A stretch of DNA of 64,000 bases from Betaproteobacteria bacterium Ga0077532 (lineage in GTDB: Bacteria > Pseudomonadota > Gammaproteobacteria > Burkholderiales > Ga0077523): positions 48,236 to 112,235 of the forward strand of contig LNEE01000015.1 of NCBI GenBank assembly GCA_001464895.1, read 5' to 3'. Both the position numbers and the translations under genes were made by a program. Below are positions 16,296-24,581 of this stretch, piece by piece. How positions within the stretch are numbered: position 1 is the first letter of the stretch; each line of letters starts with the position of its first letter. The notes beneath the pieces were generated by a model. It was not told where the DNA came from, searched no databases, and saw only the letters and a list, made by a program, of their open reading frames with translations.

Positions 16296-17267
16296 ATGGC
16301 GCGGAAACTCTTCACGAACGCCCGGGTCGTCTCACCCGAGGAGGTGTTTCTCGGCACGGTCGAATGGCATGCGGGACGCATCGTGCGCGTCGAGATCGGT
16401 GCGACCAGCGTGCCCGGCGCGGAAGATCTCGCTGGCGACTACCTGCTGCCCGGTCTCGTGAAGCCCGCCGGACTGAGGTTGCATCCGATGCCGCGCGGCG
16501 GCGAGGGCATCGCGGCGCTGGTCGAGTCGGATCTCGTCGCAGCCGCCCACGGCATCACCACCATCTTCGACACGTTCGACATTCCCGACCACGCCGATGC
16601 AGTCGCGTGGGCCGGCATCACGGGCTGCCTCGACTGGCTTGATGACGGCGCAGCGCGTGGTGCCCTGCGCTGCCACCACGGCATCCGCTGGCGCGTCTCC
16701 GAGGCCTGCGCCGGGAACATCCCCGCGGCGTTCGCGATGCTGCCGCGGCGGCGGAACGCGCGGCTGGTCACGCTCTCGGTCGACGCGCTCGCCGGGGTCC
16801 AGGACATCTCGGACCTGGCAAGAGCCCATGGACTGATCGTCGTCGCGACGGACGTCCGCTCCCCGGCCGATATGTCACTCTGCCTCGTGCGTGAAGTGGT
16901 TCATCTCCAGAACCCTGCCCTGGGCGTGGCGGATCGCGACGGGCTCTCGCGGCTCCATGACCTCACACCATGGCCCGCAGGCGCGCTGCGGCGTCCGTAC
17001 CCGTCTGAACGTCTCGGAGCGGCCGACGCGATCGACACGATCGCCGCACTCGATCTGTTGTACATCCCGTTTCAACTCCGGGACAGCGATGCCTGGCCCC
17101 TTCCCTTGTCCGTCGCTGCCGTGAGCGCCAGGGCTGCACGGTTCGCCGGCATCAGCGACCGCGGCGCCATCGTCGTCGGCCAGCGCGCCGATTTCGTTCG
17201 CGTCCGCGAGGTGGGCGGCGTCCCGGTGCCGATCTCCACGTGGCGCGGAGGCGAGCGGATCGCCTGA
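16296..17267 (+). CDS. Degenerate PhnM-like amidohydrolase-family protein
   Basis: A 323-residue protein. It follows the PhnM (alpha-D-ribose 1-methylphosphonate 5-triphosphate diphosphatase) pattern from the N-terminus: beta-sandwich start, DYLLPGLV, HGITTIFDTFDIPDHAD, ALRCHHG, LVTLSVD, and C-terminal DRGAIVVGQRADFV. However, the metal-ligand segment that reads LIELHTDN in PhnM is LVKPAGLR here, the SHDD-type segment is not present, and the SSDYYP segment reads LLYIPFQL. The protein is also about 55 residues shorter than E. coli PhnM. No phn genes adjoin it. It is probably catalytically dead or repurposed. The start could also be the GTG two codons earlier (16290). Confidence 0.6.
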   Translation: MARKLFTNARVVSPEEVFLGTVEWHAGRIVRVEIGATSVPGAEDLAGDYLLPGLVKPAGLRLHPMPRGGEGIAALVESDLVAAAHGITTIFDTFDIPDHADAVAWAGITGCLDWLDDGAARGALRCHHGIRWRVSEACAGNIPAAFAMLPRRRNARLVTLSVDALAGVQDISDLARAHGLIVVATDVRSPADMSLCLVREVVHLQNPALGVADRDGLSRLHDLTPWPAGALRRPYPSERLGAADAIDTIAALDLLYIPFQLRDSDAWPLPLSVAAVSARAARFAGISDRGAIVVGQRADFVRVREVGGVPVPISTWRGGERIA

Positions 17268-17361
17268 TCGCGCGCGCTGTCGCCCTCGCTTACATCGCCC
17301 CGCTCTCTCGATCGCACAAGCACCAACAAATCTTTCCATCTCATGCGGTTACGAATGCTGG
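17268..17361. promoter_or_regulatory. Upstream region of the candidate sRNA, with partial GacA-box-like motif
   Basis: TGT at 17278-17280 and CTTACA at 17289-17294 resemble the two halves of the GacA activator box (TGTAAG-N6-CTTACA). The left half matches only its first three bases and the spacing is one base short. It lies about 70-80 bases before the presumed start of the GGA-rich transcript. This is a weak match and is recorded as a possibility only. No protein gene is seen. Confidence 0.2.
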
Positions 17362-17565
17362 CACAGGCCGTGCAACCCAGCCTGGCATTCCCGGGGGGCA
17401 GGAGACCTCAACCACTCAGATGGAACTCCGGGATACGAAATTGCCGGGATGGAGACCTACGGAAGCGAAGCCGAGCAAGACACGGAGACCGGCTAACAAG
17501 AACACCTTCCGCCACCGGCAGCACATCAGCAGGACGACCCCGCCATAGAGCGGGGTTATTTTTTC
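17362..17565 (+). ncRNA. Candidate CsrA/RsmA-binding small RNA
   Basis: Between 17400 and 17534 there are eight GGA triplets, six of them in the A(N)GGA form preferred by CsrA/RsmA (at 17400, 17420, 17449, 17459, 17482 and 17531). This is immediately followed by a strong intrinsic terminator at 17537-17565. No protein-like frame runs in this direction: the only + frame is proline/arginine-rich shadow. Multiple A(N)GGA sites plus a terminator in an intergenic slot is the signature of RsmY/RsmZ/CsrB-type RNAs that titrate CsrA. The 5' end is a guess; a TACGAAT that could act as a -10 lies near 17350. Not recognised as any known RNA family. Confidence 0.35.
17537..17565 (+). terminator. Strong rho-independent terminator
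   Basis: A perfect 7-bp stem ACCCCGC/GCGGGGT (17537-17543 with 17550-17556) has a six-base loop. It is followed by TATTTTTT. It is oriented rightward, about 270 bases after the PhnM-like stop and 145 bases before dusA, so it ends either a long PhnM-like mRNA tail or a separate small RNA. Confidence 0.85.
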
Positions 17566-17710
17566 CACGTGCTCTTCCAACTGCTTCTCGACCTGCTTTG
17601 CCACCTACGCTGCACCGCACGTCCGCTACGGGCTACGGCTCCGTCCCGGGTGGCAATTCCACGGCATCGCCCGTGAGAGAATCCGCCGTCGCCCTCCTCC
17701 CCCGACGCGC

Positions 17711-18718
17711 TTGAACACTCCCGATTCGCACCGCTTCTGCGTGGCTCCGATGCTCGACCTCACGGACCGCCACGCCCGCCGCTTCCTGCGTTGTCTCAGC
17801 CGCCGCGCCCGGCTCTACACCGAGATGATCACCACGGGGGCGTTGCTGTTCGGCGACACGAATCGGTTCCTCGCCTTCGATCCGTCCGAGCATCCGGTGG
17901 CACTACAGTTAGGCGGGTCGGAACCGCAGGACCTCGCCCGATGCGCCCGCCTCGCTGCGGATGCCGGTTACGACGAAGTGAACCTCAACGTCGGATGTCC
18001 GAGCGACCGCGTGCAGAACGGCCGCTTCGGTGCCTGCCTGATGGCAGAGCCCGCGCGCGTCGCAGAGGGCGTCGCCGCGATGCGGGCTGCTTCTTCGTTG
18101 CCCGTCACCGTCAAGACCCGCATCGGCATCGACCGGGACGAATCGCCGGAACGCCTGTACACCCTGGTCGAAGCTATCGCCGCAGCGGGCTGCGAGACCG
18201 TGATCGTGCATGCGCGAAACGCGTGGCTGGACGGCCTCTCGCCCAAGGAGAATCGCGAGATCCCGCCCCTGCGCTACGAGGTGGTCCATGCCCTGAAGCG
18301 GGCCCGGCCCGAACTCAATATCGTGATCAACGGCGGGATCACCACGCTCGATGCCTGCGAAGCGCAGCTCGCGCACGTGGACGGCGTGATGCTGGGCCGC
18401 GAGGCCTACTACAACCCGTGGATCCTCGCCGGCGTAGACGAACGCCTCTACGGCGAGGCGCCGGGCGTGAAGTCCCGCGGAGACGCGGTGCGGGCCTACC
18501 TTCCCTACGTGCGGAAGGAGGTCGAGGCGGGCACCCCCCTGCAGGCGATCACCCGCCACCTGCTCGCCCTCGCTCTCGGGCTGCCCGGGGCTCGGGCCTG
18601 GCGACGCACCCTGAGCGAGGAGGCACGCCTGCCCGGCGCGGGCGCCGACCTCCTCGAAGCTGCGCTCGAACGGTTGGAATCCGCCGCACTGCCTCCGCGC
18701 GAAGTCGCAGCCGCTTAG
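17711..18718 (+). CDS. dusA: tRNA-dihydrouridine synthase A
   Basis: A 335-residue flavoenzyme that reduces uridines of the tRNA D-loop. CVAPMLDLTDRHARRFLR and YTEMITTGALLFGD near the N-terminus are the DusA signature, NLNVGCPSDRVQNGRFGACLM contains the catalytic cysteine (Cys96), and VKTRIGIDRDESPE and VIVHARNAWLDGLSPKENR bind FMN and tRNA. INGGITTLDACEAQL and DGVMLGREAYYNPWIL complete the TIM barrel before the helical C-terminal domain. Translation starts at a TTG (17711), the only start near the conserved N-terminus. It stands alone, between the sRNA-like terminator and the hairpin at 18733-18764. Confidence 0.95.
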   Translation: MNTPDSHRFCVAPMLDLTDRHARRFLRCLSRRARLYTEMITTGALLFGDTNRFLAFDPSEHPVALQLGGSEPQDLARCARLAADAGYDEVNLNVGCPSDRVQNGRFGACLMAEPARVAEGVAAMRAASSLPVTVKTRIGIDRDESPERLYTLVEAIAAAGCETVIVHARNAWLDGLSPKENREIPPLRYEVVHALKRARPELNIVINGGITTLDACEAQLAHVDGVMLGREAYYNPWILAGVDERLYGEAPGVKSRGDAVRAYLPYVRKEVEAGTPLQAITRHLLALALGLPGARAWRRTLSEEARLPGAGADLLEAALERLESAALPPREVAAA

Positions 18719-18725
18719 CGGGTGG

Positions 18726-18764
18726 AAAAGCAACGGGCCCGCCGGCGTCGGCCGGCGGGCCCGT
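18726..18764 (-). terminator. Terminator between convergent dusA and lipoprotein genes
   Basis: A perfect 14-bp stem (18733-18746 with 18751-18764, arms ACGGGCCCGCCGGC) has a four-base loop. The minus strand continues TTGCTTTTCC, making a good terminator for the leftward gene. The + side tail (CAATTCG) is poor, but the stem can also end dusA transcripts. Confidence 0.8.
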
Positions 18765-18795
18765 CAATTCGTGCTTCGTCTTCAGCGCTTGCGGA

Positions 18796-19224
18796 TCAGC
18801 GCAGCCGATCCAGCAACGAAATCTTGCGCGTCTCGCCATCGTCGACGATCGGCGATGCATCCCGGGGATCCACCACCGCGACCACCGTGTCCGGCGCGGG
18901 AATGATCGTCGAGAAGGTGTTCTCCGGGGTGAGGCGGACGCTGACCATGTCCCCGCGCTCGACGATCACGCCGCGATCGAGTCGGGCGCTCATGAAGGTG
19001 CGTCCATCCTCCAGCGGCACGCGCAGCCGCACGTTGGCCCAGGCCGGACCGTCTGCTTCCGGATTCGCGATTCGGCGATCCACCAGCACGCCCGGCAGCG
19101 CCTCGACGAAGACCCCTTCGACCTTGCCGACGACCTCCCGCTGCGGAGCCCCACCCGTGGAAGCGCATCCTTGCGCGACGACCACCACAGCCGCCGCAAC
19201 CCACCACTTGAACGTACCGACCAC
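18796..19224 (-). CDS. Hypothetical lipoprotein
   Basis: A 142-residue protein with signal sequence GTFKWWVAAAVVVVAQGC, where the last Cys is the lipidation site. The mature part is beta-rich (VVGKVEGVFVEALPGVLVDRRI, WANVRLRVPLEDGRTFMSARLD, GDMVSVRL) and suggests one small OB- or SH3-like barrel. I chose the GTG at 19224 because GGAGG lies five bases before it; the ATG at 19245 has no ribosome site. I do not recognise the family. It is divergent from the cysB-like gene, and 290 bases separate the two starts. Confidence 0.7.
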   Translation of the reverse strand: MVGTFKWWVAAAVVVVAQGCASTGGAPQREVVGKVEGVFVEALPGVLVDRRIANPEADGPAWANVRLRVPLEDGRTFMSARLDRGVIVERGDMVSVRLTPENTFSTIIPAPDTVVAVVDPRDASPIVDDGETRKISLLDRLR

Positions 19225-19515
19225 GAGAACCTCCACCGGAGACACCGGGACCGGACGCGCGTCGAGACATTCGAAACCGCGGGCATCCGCTCCACCAGCC
19301 CGACGACTGCGGGCGAGGCCGGCTAACGACGAAACCTATCGAAACTTGAGATTTTCGAAGGCCCGTAACGATTGTTGTCCGATCCACGACAAGTCGTGCG
19401 GGGCCGGGCAGGCGGCATTGCATCGAGTGGCGGGAAAACCGACGGGAGGCGCCCTCCGGCACGGGTGCTCCTGAGATAATCGGCGCCTCCCAGCCACCCC
19501 GCAGCGCGCAACCCG

Positions 19516-20451
19516 ATGAAACTGCAGCAGCTCCGTACCCTGGTCGAAGTGGCCCGTCAGAGCCTGAACCTGTCCCGGGCAGCCCAGACGCTGCACATCT
19601 CACAGCCCGCGCTCTCGAAGCAGATCCTCCAGCTCGAGGACGAACTCGGTGTGAAGATTTTCGTGCGGAACGGCAAGCGCTTCGTCGACGTGACGGCCCC
19701 GGGCCGGGAGATCCTCTCCATCGCAGAGCGGATCCTCCTCGAGGCGCGCAACATGAAGGAGGTGACGGCGGAGTTCCACCAGGAGACCGCCGGGTCACTG
19801 ACGATGGCGACGACGCACACACAGGCGCGCTATGCGCTGCCGCCGGTGGTCCGGCGCTTCATGAAGCAGTATCCGCAGGTGCGGCTCTCGCTCCGCCAGG
19901 GCAGCCCCACGCAGATCGCCGAGCAGGTGATCCACGGACAGGCGGACCTCGCCATCGCCACCGAAGCGCTCGACATGTACGACCAGCTGGTGATGCTGCC
20001 CTGCTACGAGTGGAACCGCTGCGTGGTCGTGCCGCCGGAACACCCGCTGCTCGCCATGAAGCGCATCACGCTGGAGGCGATGGTCAAGTACCCGATCATC
20101 ACCTACGACTTCGCGTTCACCGGCCGCTCCACGATGCAGCACGCGTTCGAGGCCCGCGGTCTCACCCCCGACATCGTGCTCACCGCCATCGACGCGGACG
20201 TCATCAAGACCTACGTCGAGCTGGGTCTCGGCATCGGGATCATCGCGCAGATGGCGTTCGACCCGAAGCGCGACCGCGGCCTCCAGGCCATCGACGCGAG
20301 TCACCTCTTCGAACCGAACACCACCCGCATAGGCATCCGGCGCGGCACCTACCTGCGCGCCTTCGTCTACGACTTCATCGAGATGTTCGCGCCCCACCTG
20401 ACCCGCCCGGTGGTCGACGCGGCCATGGCAGCCGCCTCGGCGCGCGCATGA
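19516..20451 (+). CDS. cysB: CysB-type LysR-family transcriptional regulator
   Basis: A 311-residue LysR-type regulator. The helix-turn-helix occupies residues about 1-60 (LQQLRTLVEVARQSLNLSRAAQTLHISQPALSKQI). TTHTQARYALPPVVRRFMKQYP starts the effector domain and is the CysB/Cbl signature. QGSPTQIAEQVIHGQADLAIATE and LGLGIGIIAQMAF follow. CysB activates sulfate assimilation genes and senses O-acetylserine or N-acetylserine; no cys gene adjoins it here. Its stop overlaps the start of the DUF2339 gene by four bases (ATGA), so translational coupling to a membrane protein gene is likely, which is unusual for cysB. A Cbl-like role is an alternative. Confidence 0.88.
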   Translation: MKLQQLRTLVEVARQSLNLSRAAQTLHISQPALSKQILQLEDELGVKIFVRNGKRFVDVTAPGREILSIAERILLEARNMKEVTAEFHQETAGSLTMATTHTQARYALPPVVRRFMKQYPQVRLSLRQGSPTQIAEQVIHGQADLAIATEALDMYDQLVMLPCYEWNRCVVVPPEHPLLAMKRITLEAMVKYPIITYDFAFTGRSTMQHAFEARGLTPDIVLTAIDADVIKTYVELGLGIGIIAQMAFDPKRDRGLQAIDASHLFEPNTTRIGIRRGTYLRAFVYDFIEMFAPHLTRPVVDAAMAAASARA

Positions 20452-23219
20452 CCTTCCTCGCCGTCATCGCGGGCCTCGTCCTCGGCGGGATGGTCGGGGA
20501 CATCTTCGGTGGCGACGACGAGATGTTCCTCGGTGCGATCGCGGGCGGCATCATCGCGTGGCTGATTCGCCGGAAGTCGAAGACCCCGGCCGCCGACGCC
20601 CGCGTCGAAGCGCTCGAGAACCGCGTCCGCGAACTCGACGACGCCGTCGGGCTGCTCCGGGCGCGGTTGCAGCGACTCGAAGGGAGGCCGGCGGAATCGG
20701 TCGCGGGTCAGACGCCCAACATCGCCCAATCGGCGACGGCGCCGGACACGGTGATCGCCGACGCCCCGCCCGCCCCCCTCGTCACTGCGCCCGGATCCGA
20801 CACCGCGGACGTCCCGGCAACACCTGCCCCCGCCGCCGAAGCCGAGACACCCGCGCTCTCGGACACCTGGGGCGCGCCACCTGCGACCACGCCCGCCTGG
20901 ATCACGGGCACGCTCGCGTGGTTCACCGGCGGCAACACAGTCGTGCGGGTCGGCATCGTCGTGCTCTTCTTCGGCGTGGCCTTCCTGCTGAAGTTCGCCT
21001 ACGACCACTCCAAGCTGCCGCCCGAGTTCCGCGTCGGTGGCGCGATGCTCGGCGGCATCGTCCTCGCCGTGGTTGGCTGGAAACTCCGCGACAGGCGCCC
21101 CGGCTACGCCCTCGCGCTGCAGGGTGGCGCGGTGGGGGTCATGTATCTCGCGGTGTTCTCGGCGCTGCGCCTCTACGCCCTCGTGCCGCCGGGGTTCGCG
21201 TTCGCGCTTCTGGCGATGATCGCCGCGTTCTCGGCAGCGCTCGCGCTGCTGCAGAACGCCCAGAGCCTGGCCGTGCTCGGTGTTGCAGGCGGATTCCTCG
21301 CCCCGGTGCTGGCCTCGACGGGCACCGGGAGTCACGTCGCACTCTTCGGCTACTACGCCGTGCTGAACGCCGGCATCGTCGCGATCGCCTCGCGCCGCGC
21401 CTGGCGCCCGCTGAACCTCACGGGGTTCGCGTTCACGTTCGTGATCAGCGCCCTGTGGGGCGCACGCGCGTGGCGGCCGGACCTGTGGGCGACCACGCAG
21501 CCCTTTCTCGCGCTCTTCTTCCTGATGTACCTCGCGATCCCGACGTTCTTCTCGCGGCATGCGGAGGCCCGCGGCGATCGTGCACTCGACGGCACGCTGG
21601 TGTTCGGCCTGCCGATCGTCGCGTTCGGGCTCCAGGCGCGCATCGTCTCGGGGTTCGAGTACGGCGCGGCATTGAGCGCGCTCGTCACCGCCGCGATCTA
21701 CGTGCTCGCCGCGCGCCATGTGCTCGAGCGCGACGGTGACGACCGTTCGCTCCTCGTGACGTCTTTCGCGTCGCTGGCACTGCTCTTCGCGACGCTCACG
21801 ATTCCGCTCGCGCTCGACGCCCGCTGGACGTCCGCCGCGTGGGCGCTCGAGGGTGCCGCGCTCGTGTGGATCGGCCTGCGCCAGAGCCGCCTGCTGCCGC
21901 GCGTTGCCGGCTACGCGCTGCAACTGGCCGCAGCGGTCACGTTCGCTGCCGGTCCGCACGGCGTGGCCGACGGCTTTCCGATCGCGAACCGCGACTTCCT
22001 GGGCTTCCTGTTCCTCGCGTTCGCCGCCGGATTCTCGGCGCGGCAGCTGCATCGATACGCGACATCGGCGAAGCCGTGGGAGGCCGCCGTCGGCGCGGGC
22101 GCCCTGCTCTACGGCCTGGTCTGGTGGCTCGCCGGCGGCGTGCACGAGATCGAGACGCAGGCTCCGGATGCCTGGCAGGCACAGCTCGACCTCGTCTTCT
22201 TCGGGCTCACGTGCGCAGGTCTGCAGGCACTCGGCGGCCGCCTCGCATGGCCGGCCGCGCGGCAACTCGCGCTCCTGCACCTGCCGCTCGCGGTCGTCGC
22301 GTTCATGGCGCAGGCGCACGACTACCACCATCCTTTCGGCCATCTCGGCTTCGTCGCATGGCCGGCGGCGTTCGCCCTGCACCTCTGGATCCTGCGCCGC
22401 CACGAGGCCGAAGCGTCGCGGGTGGTGCCTTGGCTGCACGCCGCGACGCTGTGGCTCGCCGTGCCGGTGGCGAGCTGGGAGCTGGACTGGCTCGTTCGGC
22501 GCGTCACCGACAATCCCGTCGACTGGACCCTCGCTGCCACCATGGTGCCGTCCATCGCCGTGCTCACCGGTCTTGCGCAGATGGGCACGCGCGTCGCGTG
22601 GCCGGTGATGGCGCACGCGCGATCGTGGTTCCTGCACGGGGCCGGCGTCGTGGCGACCGTCCTCCTCGCGTACGTCGCGCTCGCGGCGTTCGAGGGGCGC
22701 GGGATCACCGAACCGCTGCCCTACGTGCCGCTGCTGAATCCCCTCGATCTCGCGAGCGCCGCTGCCCTGCTGGCTGTGTTCCTGTGGCTGCGGGCGCTCG
22801 GCGCGCTGGGGCTGGACACGATGTTCTCGGGGGCGTCCTGGCTGCGGTTCGGCGTGCCGGGTGCGGTCGCGTTCGTCGCGGCCAACGGCATGCTGCTGCG
22901 CGCCCTGCACCAATACGCCGGCGTCACGATCACGTTCCCCGAGGTGCTGGACTCGCGCCTTGCGCAGGCCGCGTTCTCGATCTTCTGGACCGCGCTCGCC
23001 GCGACGGTCATGGTGTCCGCGCACCGCGGCGGACATCGCGCGCTGTGGATGACCGGCGCCGGACTGCTCGGGGCCACGGTCGCGAAGCTCTTCCTCGTCG
23101 ATCTCTCCGGTGCGGGCACCGTGGAGCGCATCGTGTCGTTCATCGGCGTGGGTCTGCTCATGCTCGCCATCGGCTGGTTCTCGCCCGTCCCGCCGAAACG
23201 CCCGGAGGCTTCCGCTTGA
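20448..23219 (+). CDS. DUF2339 multi-spanning membrane protein
   Basis: A 923-residue protein. An N-terminal glycine-rich membrane hairpin (LAVIAGLVLGGMVGDIFGG) is followed by a short coiled coil (about 50-80), an Ala/Pro/Thr-rich linker and then at least 20 hydrophobic segments to the end. GGNTVVRVGIVVLFFGVAFLLKFAYDHSKLPPEFR begins the membrane core and is the recognisable DUF2339 start. The function of the family is unknown; members are usually paired with DUF3999 as here. The ATG at 20448 overlaps the cysB-like stop. A 1-base frame change gives the next gene at 23216 by a TTGA overlap. Confidence 0.86.
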   Translation: MTFLAVIAGLVLGGMVGDIFGGDDEMFLGAIAGGIIAWLIRRKSKTPAADARVEALENRVRELDDAVGLLRARLQRLEGRPAESVAGQTPNIAQSATAPDTVIADAPPAPLVTAPGSDTADVPATPAPAAEAETPALSDTWGAPPATTPAWITGTLAWFTGGNTVVRVGIVVLFFGVAFLLKFAYDHSKLPPEFRVGGAMLGGIVLAVVGWKLRDRRPGYALALQGGAVGVMYLAVFSALRLYALVPPGFAFALLAMIAAFSAALALLQNAQSLAVLGVAGGFLAPVLASTGTGSHVALFGYYAVLNAGIVAIASRRAWRPLNLTGFAFTFVISALWGARAWRPDLWATTQPFLALFFLMYLAIPTFFSRHAEARGDRALDGTLVFGLPIVAFGLQARIVSGFEYGAALSALVTAAIYVLAARHVLERDGDDRSLLVTSFASLALLFATLTIPLALDARWTSAAWALEGAALVWIGLRQSRLLPRVAGYALQLAAAVTFAAGPHGVADGFPIANRDFLGFLFLAFAAGFSARQLHRYATSAKPWEAAVGAGALLYGLVWWLAGGVHEIETQAPDAWQAQLDLVFFGLTCAGLQALGGRLAWPAARQLALLHLPLAVVAFMAQAHDYHHPFGHLGFVAWPAAFALHLWILRRHEAEASRVVPWLHAATLWLAVPVASWELDWLVRRVTDNPVDWTLAATMVPSIAVLTGLAQMGTRVAWPVMAHARSWFLHGAGVVATVLLAYVALAAFEGRGITEPLPYVPLLNPLDLASAAALLAVFLWLRALGALGLDTMFSGASWLRFGVPGAVAFVAANGMLLRALHQYAGVTITFPEVLDSRLAQAAFSIFWTALAATVMVSAHRGGHRALWMTGAGLLGATVAKLFLVDLSGAGTVERIVSFIGVGLLMLAIGWFSPVPPKRPEASA

Positions 23220-24562
23220 AACGTCTGTCCATCGCGCTTGTCGTCGCGCTCTCGCTTCCCGTTGCCGCGGAAGAAATCGCCCCCGGCAGCTTCGCCTACG
23301 GCACCCTGGTCGACACGGAAGGCGGGGAGCCGCTCCATGCCGTGCGCCTGCCCGGCGCCGTCTACCAGCGGAGCACGCGCGGAGATCTCGCCGACCTGCG
23401 CGTGTTCAACGCTGCCGCCCAGCCGGTGCCATTCGCGATCCGCGCGGCGCCGGTCCCGACAGCGACCCCGCCCGCGGGCGTCGTTCTCCCGGTCTTCCCG
23501 CTGCCAGGCGCCACGTCCGGAACGGCGGACGCGCCGCTCCACGTCCGCATCGAGAGCGGCGGCGCGCTCGTCGCCATCGACCGCGGCCGCACACCTGATA
23601 CAGGGTCCGCCGGCACGTATCTCGTCGATGCGTCGGCGCTGCGCACGCCAGTCGCTGCGCTGGAACTCGCCTTCGAGGGCACCGCGCCGCTGGTGGCACG
23701 CGTCGACGTCGCGGTCTCGGACGACCTCCGCAGCTTCCGGACGGTGAACGCCGGCGCGCCTCTCCTGCGGACGCAGCTCGGCGGCGAGTCGCTGTCGCAA
23801 ATGCGCGTGGAACTCGGGGGCGTGCAGGCGAAGTACTTCCGCATCCATGCGTCCGCGGGGACCCTGGGCGCAGCGCTCGATCGCGTCACCGCCATCCCGC
23901 CGACCGAGGCGGCCACCGCGCCGCGCGAGCATCTCGTCGCCGTGAACGGCAAGGCGGACGGCAAGGCCTTCGTCTACGAACTCGATGGCGCGTATCCCGC
24001 CGATCGCGTGAGCGTCGACCCCGTGGAGGACAACGCCGTCCTGCCGTTCGAGATCGACGGCCGCGATGTGGCAGGCGGCGACTGGGTGCGGCTCGGCGGC
24101 GGCACCGCGTATCGCTTGAAGCAGGGCGACGTCACGATCTCGAGCCCCGCCATTCCGGTGCGGACCGGCGCATGGCGTGCGTGGCGCGTGCGCATCACCG
24201 GCAACGCCACTGCCGGCAAGCCGCCGCGGTTGCGGTTGGAGTGGATCCCCGCGGAGGTCGTCTTCGCAGCGCAGGGCGCGGGCCCGTTCATGCTCGCGTA
24301 CGGCAGCGGCAGCGTGCAGACCTCCGGCGCGCTGCCGATCGCCACGCTGATCCCGGGCTACGGCACCGACAAGGCAGTGGAACCCGCGATCGCGACCGCA
24401 GGGACCAACGTCCAGCTCGCCGGCCCGCAGGCGCTGAAGCCCACGGCCGACCTGCGGCAATGGGGACTCTGGGCTGTCATGGGGGCCGGGGCGCTGGCCC
24501 TGGGGCTGATGGCGTCCCGGCTGCTGCGGCAGGGCCGACCGGGGACGACTCCCCGGCGATGA
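23216..24562 (+). CDS. DUF3999 family protein
   Basis: A 448-residue protein with a signal peptide (LSIALVVALSLPVAAEE), a large beta-rich periplasmic part and one C-terminal membrane helix (WGLWAVMGAGALALGLMASRLL, about 415-437) followed by a short basic tail. The repeated discoidin-like strands (YLVDASALRTPVAALELAF, FVYELDGAYPADRVSVDP) match the DUF3999 family, which travels with DUF2339. It starts at TTG (23216) overlapping the stop of the DUF2339 gene, implying coupled translation and a likely complex. The role is unknown. It is convergent with the reductase gene, only 19 bases away. Confidence 0.82.
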   Translation: MKRLSIALVVALSLPVAAEEIAPGSFAYGTLVDTEGGEPLHAVRLPGAVYQRSTRGDLADLRVFNAAAQPVPFAIRAAPVPTATPPAGVVLPVFPLPGATSGTADAPLHVRIESGGALVAIDRGRTPDTGSAGTYLVDASALRTPVAALELAFEGTAPLVARVDVAVSDDLRSFRTVNAGAPLLRTQLGGESLSQMRVELGGVQAKYFRIHASAGTLGAALDRVTAIPPTEAATAPREHLVAVNGKADGKAFVYELDGAYPADRVSVDPVEDNAVLPFEIDGRDVAGGDWVRLGGGTAYRLKQGDVTISSPAIPVRTGAWRAWRVRITGNATAGKPPRLRLEWIPAEVVFAAQGAGPFMLAYGSGSVQTSGALPIATLIPGYGTDKAVEPAIATAGTNVQLAGPQALKPTADLRQWGLWAVMGAGALALGLMASRLLRQGRPGTTPRR

Positions 24563-24581
24563 CCCTGCCGGCTCGCGTCGG

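Noticed and set aside
17416..17604. A 62-codon minus-strand frame beginning GTG, hydrophilic then hydrophobic
   Set aside because: No spaced ribosome site; it runs through the + strand terminator hairpin and the GGA-rich segment. A real small membrane protein cannot be fully excluded.
20367..23036. An 889-codon minus-strand frame opposite the DUF2339 gene
   Set aside because: Extremely Arg/Glu/Gly-rich, mirror of a membrane protein's third-position GC bias, no recognisable domain.
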